Numbered from the stretch's first letter, positions 39,098-48,450 are shown. The stretch: 64,000 nt of DNA from DATARH01 sp963746885 (GCA_963746885.1 CAVVDM010000006.1:434001-498000), one strand, 5' to 3'. The notes: generated from the sequence alone by a model not told the origin. Made by a program: numbers and translations.

Positions 39098-39478
39098 TCA
39101 GCGATGAAATCGTGCCGTTTGGTTTTGGGATGCGGACGCCGCTTCCTGCTTGACGCAACCCTGGAGCAGCATGAACGAGCCGACGCCGCCGCTGCTCGCC
39201 ACCTCGTCGCACCAGCTGCGCATTGTTTGCGGCAGACCATCCCATTGTGACTTGAGCGCGTCGTAGGCAGACTGCTCCTGCGTCATGCAGCCGGCGAACA
39301 ACATCTCGGAATAGCCGCCGCCGGCGCCGGCGACTTCCTTGCACCACGCGTTCGGGTTGTAGTGCGGCATCTCGGCATGTCCGACAGCCGGCGCCGCCGT
39401 TAAGACCAAGCCCGCCAATATCAGGCCGAGAACCGCCGCGCCTCGCGCCCTCCTGTCAGACCCACAATCACCCGGCAA
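39098..39478 (-). CDS. Secreted small protein with two Cys-Gly repeats, hypothetical
   Basis: Up to 126 residues; the start is uncertain (TTG at 39478 gives the longest frame). A hydrophobic segment (AAVLGLILAGLVLTAAPAVG) followed by HAEM looks like a signal peptide. The mature part has two related units, each with Cys, an E-V-A motif, Gly/Ser, M-L, then G-C and a Gln-Glu/Lys end: WCKEVAGAGGGYSEMLFAGC and WCDEVASSGGVGSFMLLQGC. Four cysteines suggest two disulfides. A periplasmic location is inferred; function unknown. Confidence 0.6.
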   Translation of the reverse strand: MPGDCGSDRRARGAAVLGLILAGLVLTAAPAVGHAEMPHYNPNAWCKEVAGAGGGYSEMLFAGCMTQEQSAYDALKSQWDGLPQTMRSWCDEVASSGGVGSFMLLQGCVKQEAASASQNQTARFHR

Positions 39479-39599
39479 AAAGGTGAACCGGAATCAGGCC
39501 GACGCGGTGCGCGAGTTCTGGCATCGCTATGCTCGCGGCGAGGGCACCAAGATTGACAACCAGGTCAATGCAATCGAGGCGCTGCGCCGGCTCCCGCCC

Positions 39600-40215
39600 T
39601 CGCGGTCGAGCAACCGGCGGAGGAGCAGAAATGGCGGCACGCAGCGTCTACAGCGACTCCGGGACCGGCGAAACGATGCTGCCCACGGGTTGCCACCGGC
39701 GCCGTGCTTGACCTTCAGCAGCCCCGGCGAAAACGCCGAGGGCGGCGCCACCAGCATTTCGGTGCGCCGGCCGCGATCGTCGTCGCGCCAGGTCACATGG
39801 CCGATCAGGAAATCCTGATCGAGCCCAGCCGCACCGCGCTCCACCGCTGACAGTCCTGCCCGTTGACGGTCAAGTTACGGCCATAGCTTATACCCGCGTC
39901 GTATAGCTCGGCATCGGGTTGGCGCGCGCGCTCGCGCGCGGCCTGCGCATCGGCATCAATTTGCGCCTGGCGCTGTTCGTCACGGCGGCGCCCCAGCTCG
40001 GCGCGTGCTGATCGAGGGCTTCGCGCTCGGCGGCGCTCTGCTCGCGGATTTTCCGCTCCCTGTCAGCGGTAATCATCGGCGCGACGCGGCCATCAGTCCT
40101 GGCGATTTCGACGAGTGACGCATGCAATTCGCTCAGCGCCGGATCGTCTCGCCAATCCGTAAGGTCGATCTTACTGCCGTCGGGAGATTCCTCGTATTGG
40201 GCCCTGACGCCGCAT
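39600..40215 (-). pseudogene. Degenerate hypothetical gene
   Basis: Coherent coding sequence can be followed on the minus strand through three frames: LTDWRDDPALSELHASLVE, then AELGRRRDEQRQAQIDAD and YDAGISYGRNLTVNGQDCQ, then LDQDFLIGHVTWRDDD and MLVAPPSAFSPGLLKVKHG. Breaks lie near 40010 and 39845. No family is recognised. Limits are approximate. Confidence 0.4.
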
Positions 40216-40301
40216 CTGTCTCAGCATATCTCTAACGGTTCGCGGCGAGAGGGGCGGGCCATCCCATAAGCACACCCACCACCGAGGGTGGTAGTTGGTA
40301 G

Positions 40302-40351
40302 TGGCGTCCCCGGCAGGACTCGAACCTGCGACCCCCGGTTGAGGAAACCGA
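40302..40351 (-). repeat. attL of the tRNA-Arg element: 50-bp copy of the tRNA 3' half
   Basis: The 50 bases match 57124-57173 at 49 positions and correspond to the CCA end, acceptor 3' strand, T-arm and anticodon-arm 3' side of tRNA-Arg(CCT). The single mismatch falls just 3' of the anticodon. Beyond the repeat there is no tRNA 5' half. Confidence 0.9.
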
Positions 40352-40479
40352 ACCAGCCAGGTTACGGCAGGGAACCGCCGATAACGCCGGGCTAACTAAA
40401 ACCCCACAGATCCCTTACATATCATAAATTTACGCTTATCTTAGGATACAGCGGTTAACGCCCGTTGCCACGACGGTCC

Positions 40480-40496
40480 GTTAGCCCATGTTAGCC
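40480..40496 (+). repeat. Candidate integrase arm site, left end of the tRNA-Arg element
   Basis: GTTAGCC at 40480-40486 and 40490-40496 (10-base period), just before the integrase start; another, inverted copy lies near 40390. The right end has GTTAGCC at 57038-57044 and 57050-57056. Confidence 0.5.
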
Positions 40497-40511
40497 TGAG
40501 GAGCCAGACCG

Positions 40512-41891
40512 ATGCCCGCACCAGCCCATAAGGTCGCACTGACCGATCGCTCGCTCAAAGCCTTGAAGCCGGCGGCACCCGGCAAACGCCTCGTCATTTG
40601 GGACAGTTTGATGCCCGGGCTTGCCGTTCGGATCACCGACCGGGGGCGGGTCTCCTTCGTCGCGGTGAAGCGGCGCGCCGGGCAATCGCAACCGACCTGG
40701 CACCTGCTCGGGCGCTATCCACTGATGGCGCTGAGCGAGGCCCGTGCCGCAGCGCGCGAGGCGCTGTCCGCGCTCGCCGCGGGCGACACCCCGAAGGCGT
40801 TGGCCGAGGACAAGCGACGGATGAAGGCCGAAGCTCAACGTGAGCACGAGGCGAACACCTTCGACGCGGTCGCCGAACGGTTCGTCAAGTGGTACCGCGA
40901 GACCCCCGGCAAGGGCGGTGGTGAGCGGCGCCGATGGAAGGAAGTGGCCGACACCATCGGCCGCGAGATGACCCCGGTGTGGGGGCAGAAGGTAACATCT
41001 GACGGCGAGGTCATTCCCAGCCGGCCCATTGCATCGATCACTCGCCGCGATGTCACGGAGGCGATCGATGCCATCCGGGCGCGCGGCGGCGTGCGCCCGG
41101 CCCCCGGCACGCACCGGAAGAGCGGCGGCCCCTACGCGGCGCGGCACGCATTCGCGGCAGCGCGGTTGGTCTTCGGCTGGGCGTGCGAGTGGGAGATCAT
41201 CCCGACCGACCCATGTGCGGGGCTCAAGGCCGTCAAGCTGCACGGCCCTCCGGAAGCGCGGAGTCGGGTGCTCGACGACGACGAGCTGCGCGTCGTCTGG
41301 GATGCGGCCAAGGCCACCAAATACCCATACGGCCCGTTGATAAAGCTGTTGTTAATGACCGGCGCGCGGTTGCGTGAGATGGCCGAGGCTAGTTGGAGTG
41401 AGGTCGACCTGACCGCGGGGACGTTGACCGTGTCGTCGGCGCGCGCGAAGACCAAGATCGCGCACGTCATCCCGCTGCCTCCGGCCGCGTTGGCCGCGGT
41501 GCAAAATCTTCCGCGCTTCGCCGGCGGCGGCTTCCTGTTCTCGACCACCGGTGGGGGCCGCGCGATTTCGGGATTTTCCAAATTTCGTGCGCAGCTCGAC
41601 AAGACCATCGCTTCCACCGGCCGCGAGATCGCGGCGTGGACGGTCCACGACCTTCGCCGCACCTGCCGCACGGCACTGTCGAGCCTCGGCATTTCTCCGG
41701 TCGTGGCCGAATTGGTGATCGGTCACCGCCAGCAAGGGATTGCCAAAGTCTACGATCTTCACCGCTTTGATGCGGAGAAGCGCGCTGCGCTCGAAGCCTG
41801 GGAGAAACGACTGTTTGCGATCGTCGGGGAACCCGAACCGGCGGCACCCGGCGACAATGTCGTGGAGCTGGCGACGAGGGCACGGGCATGA
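40512..41891 (+). CDS. Tyrosine-type integrase (DUF4102 class)
   Basis: A protein of 459 residues. The N-terminal arm-binding domain begins VALTDRSLKALKPAAPGKR, with GLAVRITDRG and LGRYPLMALSEARAAA. A core-binding domain spans about 115-240. The catalytic residues are TGARLREMAEASW (Arg), VHDLRRTCRTAL (His-x-x-Arg), VIGHRQQG (His) and VYDLHRFD (Tyr). It lies 160 bases from attL and probably integrates the element at tRNA-Arg. The next gene overlaps its stop by four bases. Confidence 0.93.
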   Translation: MPAPAHKVALTDRSLKALKPAAPGKRLVIWDSLMPGLAVRITDRGRVSFVAVKRRAGQSQPTWHLLGRYPLMALSEARAAAREALSALAAGDTPKALAEDKRRMKAEAQREHEANTFDAVAERFVKWYRETPGKGGGERRRWKEVADTIGREMTPVWGQKVTSDGEVIPSRPIASITRRDVTEAIDAIRARGGVRPAPGTHRKSGGPYAARHAFAAARLVFGWACEWEIIPTDPCAGLKAVKLHGPPEARSRVLDDDELRVVWDAAKATKYPYGPLIKLLLMTGARLREMAEASWSEVDLTAGTLTVSSARAKTKIAHVIPLPPAALAAVQNLPRFAGGGFLFSTTGGGRAISGFSKFRAQLDKTIASTGREIAAWTVHDLRRTCRTALSSLGISPVVAELVIGHRQQGIAKVYDLHRFDAEKRAALEAWEKRLFAIVGEPEPAAPGDNVVELATRARA

Positions 41892-42331
41892 GCGAGAACG
41901 AATATCGCGACATGCGGCTCGCGGCGTGCGAGCGGTGGTTTCGGCAGACCGCGAACCCGCTCTACGTCTGGGAAGCGTTGGCGCTGTGCAACGCGGCACC
42001 GCCGTTGCCGCCACCGGCCTGGTGCCTGGGCTACCTAGGCGCAACCGCGGCCGCGATCACCGACCTGTCGTGGGCCGTCGGGCGCGGCGAGGTGGAGCCG
42101 GCCGCCGCGTACCGCCGCGTGCCGGAAATCCTCGGGCTGGTCCGGCAGGGTAAGAAGAACTCCTTCGCCACGATGGCGGACGATGCGGACGCCACGGGCG
42201 TCGCCCTCGACGGACGCATCTCACGCAACCGCGCGCCGGTCGAGCTGGTGCTTGGGCGGACCCGGCGGAATCTCAGCCCGGAGCGTGCGCGCGCGATCGT
42301 GCGGCGAGGGCGCAAGCTGATCGGCGGTTGA
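41888..42331 (+). CDS. Hypothetical protein
   Basis: A 147-residue protein translationally coupled to the integrase (ATGA overlap). The first half is Trp/Ala-rich (ERWFRQTANPLYVWEALAL, CLGYLGATAAAITDLSWAV). The second half is basic with many Arg, ending in a Lys-Arg-rich helix that may bind nucleic acid. No family recognised. Confidence 0.65.
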   Translation: MSENEYRDMRLAACERWFRQTANPLYVWEALALCNAAPPLPPPAWCLGYLGATAAAITDLSWAVGRGEVEPAAAYRRVPEILGLVRQGKKNSFATMADDADATGVALDGRISRNRAPVELVLGRTRRNLSPERARAIVRRGRKLIGG

Positions 42332-42440
42332 AACTTCCCGGCGAAGTTCTGACACTTCTGCCGGAACCTTCAACCGCCGAAGTTGCCCGCTTAGCCGCTA
42401 TTATTGCCCCGCGACCCCAACTAGCGGGAGTTATAAAGCG

Positions 42441-42785
42441 GTGGCAGAGAATTACCTGATCTACAAAGATCTGAGTGAGAAGAAGGGCGTTACCTATTCT
42501 CGCGTCCATCTTGCGCGACTCATGGCCCGCGGTGTCTTTCCGCCGGCGGTGTCGCTGAGCGAAAACAGGCAGGCCTGGCGAGAATCCGACATCGACCGTT
42601 ACCTTTCGAGCCGGCCGACTTGGCCCGAGCCGCCGCCTGTGCTCTGGCCGCCGCGTGAGAAGCCTCCGGCGAAGCCGCGCGACCCCGCAGCCAAGCCGGT
42701 CGGCCGCCCGAAGGGTTCGCGCATCGTGCGTGGCGACGATGGGCGCCGGCGCTTGGTCCGGCCGGAGGCGGCCGATGCGGCATAA
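42441..42785 (+). CDS. AlpA-like transcriptional regulator
   Basis: The 114-residue protein starts at GTG 42441, which has GGGAG about 15 bases before. The N-terminal half has YKDLSEKKGVTYSRVHLARLM, then ARGVFPPAVSLSEN and WRESDIDRYLSSRP, the AlpA/phage-regulator winged-helix pattern. The C-terminal half is Pro/Lys/Arg-rich. In P4-like elements AlpA controls excision genes; the same role is inferred here. Confidence 0.75.
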   Translation: MAENYLIYKDLSEKKGVTYSRVHLARLMARGVFPPAVSLSENRQAWRESDIDRYLSSRPTWPEPPPVLWPPREKPPAKPRDPAAKPVGRPKGSRIVRGDDGRRRLVRPEAADAA

Positions 42786-42940
42786 AAACGAGGCGCGCCA
42801 CCGGCTGGCAGGCCGGGGCGCGCTGGACAACTGCGGATTGGATATTGGCGCTGGTAACGCCGCTCGCCTTATAGCGCGACAAGGGCGCGCCGTAAAGTGT
42901 GACAGCAGCGATGACCGGCCGGCGGGTTGGGAGTCGCGCA

Positions 42941-43177
42941 ATGTCCTTCATCGATAGGCCGGCGTATCAGATCGAGATCGGCTCGCCCCTTTGGTTCGAG
43001 GAGGTGGTCGATTTTCTCAGCAATGATGAAGACATCCTGCTGATCGATCCGCGAACGCGCCGGCAAGCCCGCGTGCGCGCGGCGTCACAGCGCCCTAACC
43101 GTCCGATCTGGGGACAAACGCGCGCCATCCTGCGCAAGTCAGGTATCGCCGCACCGCGTGCCAGGTGGCAGCGATGA
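42941..43177 (+). CDS. Small hypothetical protein
   Basis: The protein is 78 residues from the ATG at 42941 (MSFIDRPAYQIEIGS); an in-frame ATG 14 codons earlier is less likely because the protein gains only basic, shadow-like residues. It has an acidic middle (VVDFLSNDEDILLIDPRTR) and a basic tail. The stop overlaps the next start (ATGA). Function unknown. Confidence 0.5.
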   Translation: MSFIDRPAYQIEIGSPLWFEEVVDFLSNDEDILLIDPRTRRQARVRAASQRPNRPIWGQTRAILRKSGIAAPRARWQR

Positions 43178-43425
43178 CACGCGATCCGACACCACACTGG
43201 TCACGGGGCGCGGCGTTGAAAGCGAGCGCGACGATCATCTGTCGACACGTGCCGAACGCTTCGGAACTGGCGATGCTGCTCGTCGACGCCGGCTCGATCA
43301 AACTCGCCGACGCGATCCGGGCACGGCTGGCGGCGCCGCCGTGCGAAATCGACGCGAAGCCCCGGCCGAATGCCGGCCACTGGGCATCGCAGGCCGATCG
43401 CGTCGTGGCCGGAGGCGGGCGATGA
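43174..43425 (+). CDS. Small hypothetical protein
   Basis: The protein is 83 residues, starting at the ATG that overlaps the previous stop. It contains ATIICRHVPNASELAMLL and SIKLADAIRARL, suggesting a short helical domain. Part of a compact run of small genes between the AlpA-like gene and the primase. No family recognised. Confidence 0.45.
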   Translation: MTRDPTPHWSRGAALKASATIICRHVPNASELAMLLVDAGSIKLADAIRARLAAPPCEIDAKPRPNAGHWASQADRVVAGGGR

Positions 43426-43819
43426 GCAGCGAATTCTTGCGGCCGAAAGACGCCGCCAGCACGACGCGGCAATCGCCTTCGGTGCCGCGCGCGGCTGGAC
43501 GCTCTCGCCCAGCGCCTTCGGCGTCTCGGTGCTTGCACGGCGCGGTTGCAGCAGCAGGAGCGACGTGCTGGTACCGTATTGGTGGGATCACCCGAATTTT
43601 TTTCGCGTCGGACGCCGCGCCGTCGCGGTCGCCGCTCACCTCTACGGCGGCGTCGACGAAGCGGCAGCCTGGGCTGCGAGCGTCGGACTAATCGCGAGTT
43701 TTCCGGCGGAGGAGAGCTGGTGGAACCCGCCGCGGACGAAATTGGTGCTCTATGAACCCGGCGTCGCGGGCGCTGCGATCATCGACTTGGCCGAATGGCG
43801 CCGAGGATGCGGGCGATGA
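43370..43819 (+). CDS. Hypothetical protein
   Basis: The frame is 149 residues. The start is uncertain: the ATG at 43370 overlaps the previous gene by 56 bases, and a later start near AAERRRQHDAA is possible. The body (AIAFGAARGWTLSPSAFGV, VPYWWDHPNFFRV, ESWWNPPRTKLVLYEPG) looks like a folded alpha/beta domain. Its stop overlaps the primase start (ATGA). Confidence 0.5.
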   Translation: MPATGHRRPIASWPEAGDEQRILAAERRRQHDAAIAFGAARGWTLSPSAFGVSVLARRGCSSRSDVLVPYWWDHPNFFRVGRRAVAVAAHLYGGVDEAAAWAASVGLIASFPAEESWWNPPRTKLVLYEPGVAGAAIIDLAEWRRGCGR

Positions 43820-46326
43820 GCGGGGTGGACGAAGTCACGGTCACTATTTTCGCCGATCTGGCCGCGGAGACGAAGCAGGAGCGCGAGCTGCGGCGTGACG
43901 AACTGGTCGCGCTGCTCCGGGAGACGCGGGCCCCGACGAAGGACCGACTGCCTTTGCTGAAGTTCGCGACTTTCGGAGTGAACCGCTCGAAGAACGGTTC
44001 ACTCCGATACGACGGCAATGTCTTGTCGATCACCGGCGTGGAGGTCGATTACGACGCCGAGAAGATGCCGTTCGAGGAGGCGGAGAGGCGATTGCGGCAG
44101 GCCGACCTCGACTGCATCCTTTATACCTCGCCGAGTTACCGATCCGACGCGCCGCGATGGCGCGTCCTATTTCCCCTTTTCGACAGGATGTCGCCGCAAC
44201 ATCGCGCCGCCTTGGTCGACCGGGCCAACGGCGTCCTCGGCGGCGGGTTGTCGCGTGAGAGTTGGACGCTCAGCCAGGCATTTTATTTCGGTCGAGTTGA
44301 GAATGCCGTGGAGTTCAAGCTCGCGGATATCCGTGGCGCGCTGACGATTGACAGGGCGGTCGCGATTGAGCCGGTGCCGTTCAGCAGGCCAAAGCGGCGC
44401 CGGAACCGGGCTGCCGAGACGGGTAACTACGAAGGCTGGCTGCAGGAATGGAAGGCCAAGTTCGCATCCGGCGATTTCGGGCTGCGGAGGTGCGCGGTCG
44501 AAGCGATGGCGTCAGCGGCGTTCCTGGGCCGGGACCGAGACGTTGTCATCGCTGATCTCGAAGAGAGCGTCCGGAATGCACCGCGGCCGAAACCGAAGCA
44601 CACGCCGGATTACATCGAGCGGGAAGTCGTTGCCCGCCTCGGCGACATGTTCGATTCCGCTGCCGCAAAAGTCCCCGACTGGAAGACGGCGGCGGACGAG
44701 GACGGACCGCCGTGGCGGATCAAGGCCGGCGAGCCCTACGCGACGGCGAAGCGGTTTCGGGAACTGCAGTACAGCGCCGACGGCCAACCGACACTTTATC
44801 ATCACCGCGGCGCGTTCTACGCTTGGGACGGAAGCGCGTATCCCGAGGTCGACCCGGGGGACATCCGCGCTCGGGTCTACGAGTTCCTTGACGCTTGTGT
44901 CACGAGCGTCAAGGACAAGGAGACGGGCGAATGGGGTGTGGTCCCCGTCAGGCCGAACACAAATTCGGTTAACAACGTGCTCGACGGACTGCGTGCCGCC
45001 GCACTGCTTCACTCGACCGTCTCGGCACCGGCGTGGCTTGAGCACGTGCCCGATGTCGACGCCGGCGACATCATCTCGTGCGCGAACGGCTTGCTGCACC
45101 TGCCGAGCGGCGACCTCCTGCCGCACACGCCGACATTCTTCACAAGCAACGCGGTCGACTTCGCCTATGAGCCGGGTGCGCCGGAACCGCGCGAATGGCT
45201 TGCCTTCCTGCGGCAACTCTGGCCGAACGATCGCGAGTCGATCGAAACATTGCAGGAGCTATTCGGCTATTGCTTGAGTTCGGATACATCGCAACAGAAA
45301 GCATTCCTCATCGTCGGGCCAAAACGCTCGGGAAAGGGCACGATTGCTCGCGTGCTGGCCGGAGTCGTAGGCGCCAAGAACCGGGTGGGACCGACGCTGG
45401 CCGAGCTTGGCACGAACTTCGGGCTGGCGCCGCTCGTCGGGAAGCGCGTGGCGATCATCTCCGACGCGCGGCTCGGCGGCAGGGCCGATCAAGCGGCCAT
45501 CGCCGAGCGGCTCCTGTCGATCACCGGCGAAGACGCGCTGACCATCGACCGCAAATATCGCGAGGCGTGGACCGGCAAGTTGGATGTCCGTTTCGTGGTG
45601 CTGTCTAACGAGCTGCCGCGGATGACCGACGCGTCGGGGGCGCTTGCGGCGCGGTTCATTGTGCTGGTCCTGACCGAGAGCTTTTTCGGCCGCGAAGACT
45701 CGGGGCTGACGAACAAGTTGCTCGGTGAATTGTCGGGAATATTGAACTGGAGCATCCAAGGGTGGCGGCGGTTGCGTGATCGCGGGTACTTCCTGCAACC
45801 CGAGACGGCGCGCGACTCGATCCGCACACTCGAAGACCTCGGATCGCCGATCAGCGCGTTCTTGCGCGATCGATGCATGTTGGGCGCCGGGAAGGTCGTG
45901 TCTGTCGACGCGCTGTATGCGACCTGGGTGGCGTGGTGCCAAGGCCAGGGACAGAAGCCGAGCGCCAAGGCGATCTTTGGCAAGGAAATGCGCGCCGCAC
46001 TGCCTGGATTGAAGATGACATTTCCGCACAGCGGCGACGAGCGGGTGCGGACGTACACGGGCGTGGGCCTGCTGGAAGCCAGCGAACCGGAAGTCAAAAA
46101 GGCGAGCGTGAAATGGTTCGACCGAACACGTGGCTATGGCTTCGTGAGCGTCACCGACGGACGTGACGCGCTGCTGTCGCAACGGGTGGTGGAGGAGAGC
46201 GGAGTTTGCGACCTGGCCGATGGACAGCCCGTGATGGTCAAGATCACTCCGGAAGCACGCGGGGACCGTGTGGCATGGCTGCAACTTCTCGCCGATACGC
46301 CGGAGCCGGTGGCCCTGACGTTCTAG
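43816..46326 (+). CDS. Primase-helicase (DUF5906/D5-like) with C-terminal cold-shock domain
   Basis: The protein is 836 residues from the ATG at 43816, coupled to the upstream gene. The N-terminal part (residues of about 1-200) is primase-polymerase-like, with VEVDYDAEKMP and WRVLFPLFDRM. The middle has a D5_N-like region (ISCANGLLHLPSGDL) and an SF3 helicase: Walker A GPKRSGKGT near residue 500, Walker B-like VAIISDARLGG and sensor VVLSNELPRM. Residues of about 763-830 read ASVKWFDRTRGYGFVSV, then SGVCDLADGQPVMVKI, a clear cold-shock domain with its RNP-1 motif. The fusion is unusual. Probable role: replication of the element. Confidence 0.85.
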   Translation: MSGVDEVTVTIFADLAAETKQERELRRDELVALLRETRAPTKDRLPLLKFATFGVNRSKNGSLRYDGNVLSITGVEVDYDAEKMPFEEAERRLRQADLDCILYTSPSYRSDAPRWRVLFPLFDRMSPQHRAALVDRANGVLGGGLSRESWTLSQAFYFGRVENAVEFKLADIRGALTIDRAVAIEPVPFSRPKRRRNRAAETGNYEGWLQEWKAKFASGDFGLRRCAVEAMASAAFLGRDRDVVIADLEESVRNAPRPKPKHTPDYIEREVVARLGDMFDSAAAKVPDWKTAADEDGPPWRIKAGEPYATAKRFRELQYSADGQPTLYHHRGAFYAWDGSAYPEVDPGDIRARVYEFLDACVTSVKDKETGEWGVVPVRPNTNSVNNVLDGLRAAALLHSTVSAPAWLEHVPDVDAGDIISCANGLLHLPSGDLLPHTPTFFTSNAVDFAYEPGAPEPREWLAFLRQLWPNDRESIETLQELFGYCLSSDTSQQKAFLIVGPKRSGKGTIARVLAGVVGAKNRVGPTLAELGTNFGLAPLVGKRVAIISDARLGGRADQAAIAERLLSITGEDALTIDRKYREAWTGKLDVRFVVLSNELPRMTDASGALAARFIVLVLTESFFGREDSGLTNKLLGELSGILNWSIQGWRRLRDRGYFLQPETARDSIRTLEDLGSPISAFLRDRCMLGAGKVVSVDALYATWVAWCQGQGQKPSAKAIFGKEMRAALPGLKMTFPHSGDERVRTYTGVGLLEASEPEVKKASVKWFDRTRGYGFVSVTDGRDALLSQRVVEESGVCDLADGQPVMVKITPEARGDRVAWLQLLADTPEPVALTF

Positions 46327-46462
46327 CGTCGGTACGCGCTGGTACGCGTACCGAAGCATCGTTTCAGATACTCTCGTCTGGGTATAGGTAGCCTACAAAA
46401 GCGAAAGAAGAGAGTTGGATAAGAGATTCCTTCGGTACGCGTACCAGCGCGTACCGAAGGAA
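46327..46462. promoter_or_regulatory. Candidate replication origin: GGTACGCG iterons and a 15-bp inverted repeat
   Basis: Directly after the primase gene GGTACGCG occurs at about 46331 and 46341, with an inverted partner ending near 46353. A perfect inverted repeat, TTCCTTCGGTACGCG (46427-46441) and its complement (46448-46462), separated by six bases, holds the same core. An A/T-rich segment lies between. In P4 the alpha protein binds iterons at ori and crr, so an origin here is plausible but unproven. Confidence 0.5.
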
Positions 46463-46805
46463 TTCTCAGCGCGATCGGCAGCCAGCCTGCGAGGCGGAGA
46501 TACTTTTACCGCCGCCGCCGCAAAAAAAACGCCGACATCCGGGACAGCATCGGGCTTTACCGAGGACGCGCGCTCTCGCTCTCTTTTACTTGTCCGACGC
46601 GTCGCCAAGGTGCGTGCTTAGGTTATACAAACCCACGCCCGCGCTACGAAATCCGCGCGTATCAACGGCAATTTAGACCAGATGTCCGTGGAGGCGATCG
46701 CCGGTTGAGGTAGCCCGCCTCGAAGTGTCGAGTAAGGCGTGTAGCAACGCTGCGGGGGTTGCTCCGGTAGTGGAGCCTATCCCCAGGCACTGAACGAGGC
46801 GGACC

Positions 46806-47918
46806 ATGACGGATCTTACGCTTTTCGTCGGCTTAGACGTACACAAGAAGACGATCTCGGTGGCGATGGTGGAAGCGACCGCAGGCGCAGAGGTGCGCTT
46901 CTACGGCACGATCGCCAACACGCCGGACACGATCCGCGGCGTATGCAAGAAGCTGACGAAAGACGGGCAGCGACTGCATTTCTGCTATGAGGCAGGGCCG
47001 TGCGGGTATGGCGTGCAGCGTCAACTGACGCAGGCTGGGGCACCGCTGCGATGTGGTGGCGCCGGCGCTGATCCTGCGCAAGGTCGGCGACAAGGTGAAG
47101 ACCGATCGGCGCGATGCGATGATGCTGGCCCAAACGCTGCGAGCCGGGCAGTTGACGGCGGTGTGGGTGCCGGACGAGGCGCACGAGGCGATGCGGGATT
47201 TGGTGCGGTTGCGGGCCCAGGCGATGCGCGATCTGCGCAAGACGCGCCAGCAGCTGTTGAGCTTCCTGCTTCGCCATGGCCTGATCTCACCCTACGGCCA
47301 TTGGACCAAGATGCACCGGCGCTGGCTGGGCGAACTGGTCTTTGCGCACCCGGCTCAGCATCTGGCGCACGAGGAGATGCTGCAGCGGATCGAAAGAGCC
47401 GAAGCGCTGTGCGATCGGCTGAAGGGAGCGATCCTCGAGTTGGTGCCGCAATGGACGCTCGCCCCGGTGGTGCAGGCGATCCAGGCGTTGCGCGGTGTCT
47501 CGCTGATCGTCGCTTCGGTGATCGTCGCCGAGGTCGGCTGCTTCAGCCGGTTCGACAGCCCGCGCCAGCTGATGGCCTATCTCGGGCTGAACCCGTCGGA
47601 GCCTTCAAGCGGCGCCACGATCCGGCGAGGAGCCATCACCAAGACTGGCAATGCGCTGGCACGGACCTGCCTGGTCGAAGCGGCCTGGACCTATCGGTTC
47701 CCGGCGCGAGTAACCCAGATCATCCGTGACCGGCTCGAATGGCTTTACCGGAGCCAATCCGCAACGTGGCCTGGAAGGCGCAGGTGCGGCTTTCGGCGCG
47801 ATATCGCAAGCTGATCGCCGCCGGCAAGGCGACACCCAAGGTGGTCGTGGCAATCGCGCGTGAACTGGTCGGCTTCATCTGGGCGATTGCCCGAATGGTG
47901 GAGCCGAAATTCGCCTGA
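46806..47918 (+). pseudogene. IS110-family transposase, two frame breaks
   Basis: Homologous throughout to the intact transposase of copy 1. The reading frame shifts near 47035 (an extra base in the LTRLGHR region) and returns near 47745 (PEPIRNVAWK region), so the net length is conserved. Catalytic motifs VGLDVHKKT, FCYEAGPCGYG and KTDRRDA are all present in their respective frames. Confidence 0.88.
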
Positions 47919-48248
47919 TAGCGACGCTGCAAAAAGGGCTTGGCTAGCAAGGAGGTGACGCGGCGACATTGAGGACTATCTTCGGCGCCCAGTGCGGACG
48001 GCAGGATGAGGAGGTTGGGGAACCCTCGATCCGGGTTGGAGCAGGCTCCACAGCCGACGCACGTTCGTTAGACAGAGGAAGCCCCGCGACGAACCTTGGT
48101 CATGCGGTACCAACCCGCGGATAAGAGCCAGATCAACCGTCGTCCATGCTTCCTGCCGTCCGCATTGGGCACTGATATAACCAAGTATCACCTGAAAAAC
48201 AGGTCGCAGACACTTGCCCTGATCTTGACATCACGGACATAAGAGCCC
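47919..48248 (+). ncRNA. Candidate IS110/IS1111 guide RNA region, copy 2
   Basis: The region matches 8899-9228 at every position seen except the first (T for C). It follows the transposase stop directly, as expected for the guide-RNA end of IS1111-type elements. Confidence 0.45.
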
Positions 48249-48417
48249 GTTGTGACGGTAGGATAACGGGCGGCTAACGGACAACACGGATCGCAGCAAT
48301 ATGCGCCGCTGAAGCCGGCCCCCGCACCGGATCGACCATCAAACAGTTAAACTAAAGTAAACCAATGTATAGGTGAAAACATTCGGGGAAAAACCGCTTT
48401 ACTATCGGGCGGATACT

Positions 48418-48440
48418 AACTATATATCAGACATATAGTT
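48418..48440. promoter_or_regulatory. Candidate operator: 8-bp inverted repeat upstream of the terminase operon
   Basis: AACTATAT (48418-48425) and ATATAGTT (48433-48440) form a perfect inverted repeat with a 7-base spacer, ending 10 bases before the ATG at 48451. The segment is strikingly A/T-rich for this genome. It could bind a repressor or sigma factor controlling the terminase genes; the regulator is not identified. Confidence 0.4.
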
Positions 48441-48450
48441 CGGATATCCG

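Larger units (their letters stand above)
46674..48248 (+). mobile_element. IS110-family insertion sequence, copy 2
   Basis: Same element type as 7658-9228, in the same orientation. It lies between the candidate origin and the terminase genes of the tRNA-Arg element. The outer limits are shared with copy 1 to within a few bases. The left and coding parts have diverged from copy 1 by several percent, but the last 400 or so bases are almost identical. Confidence 0.8.
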
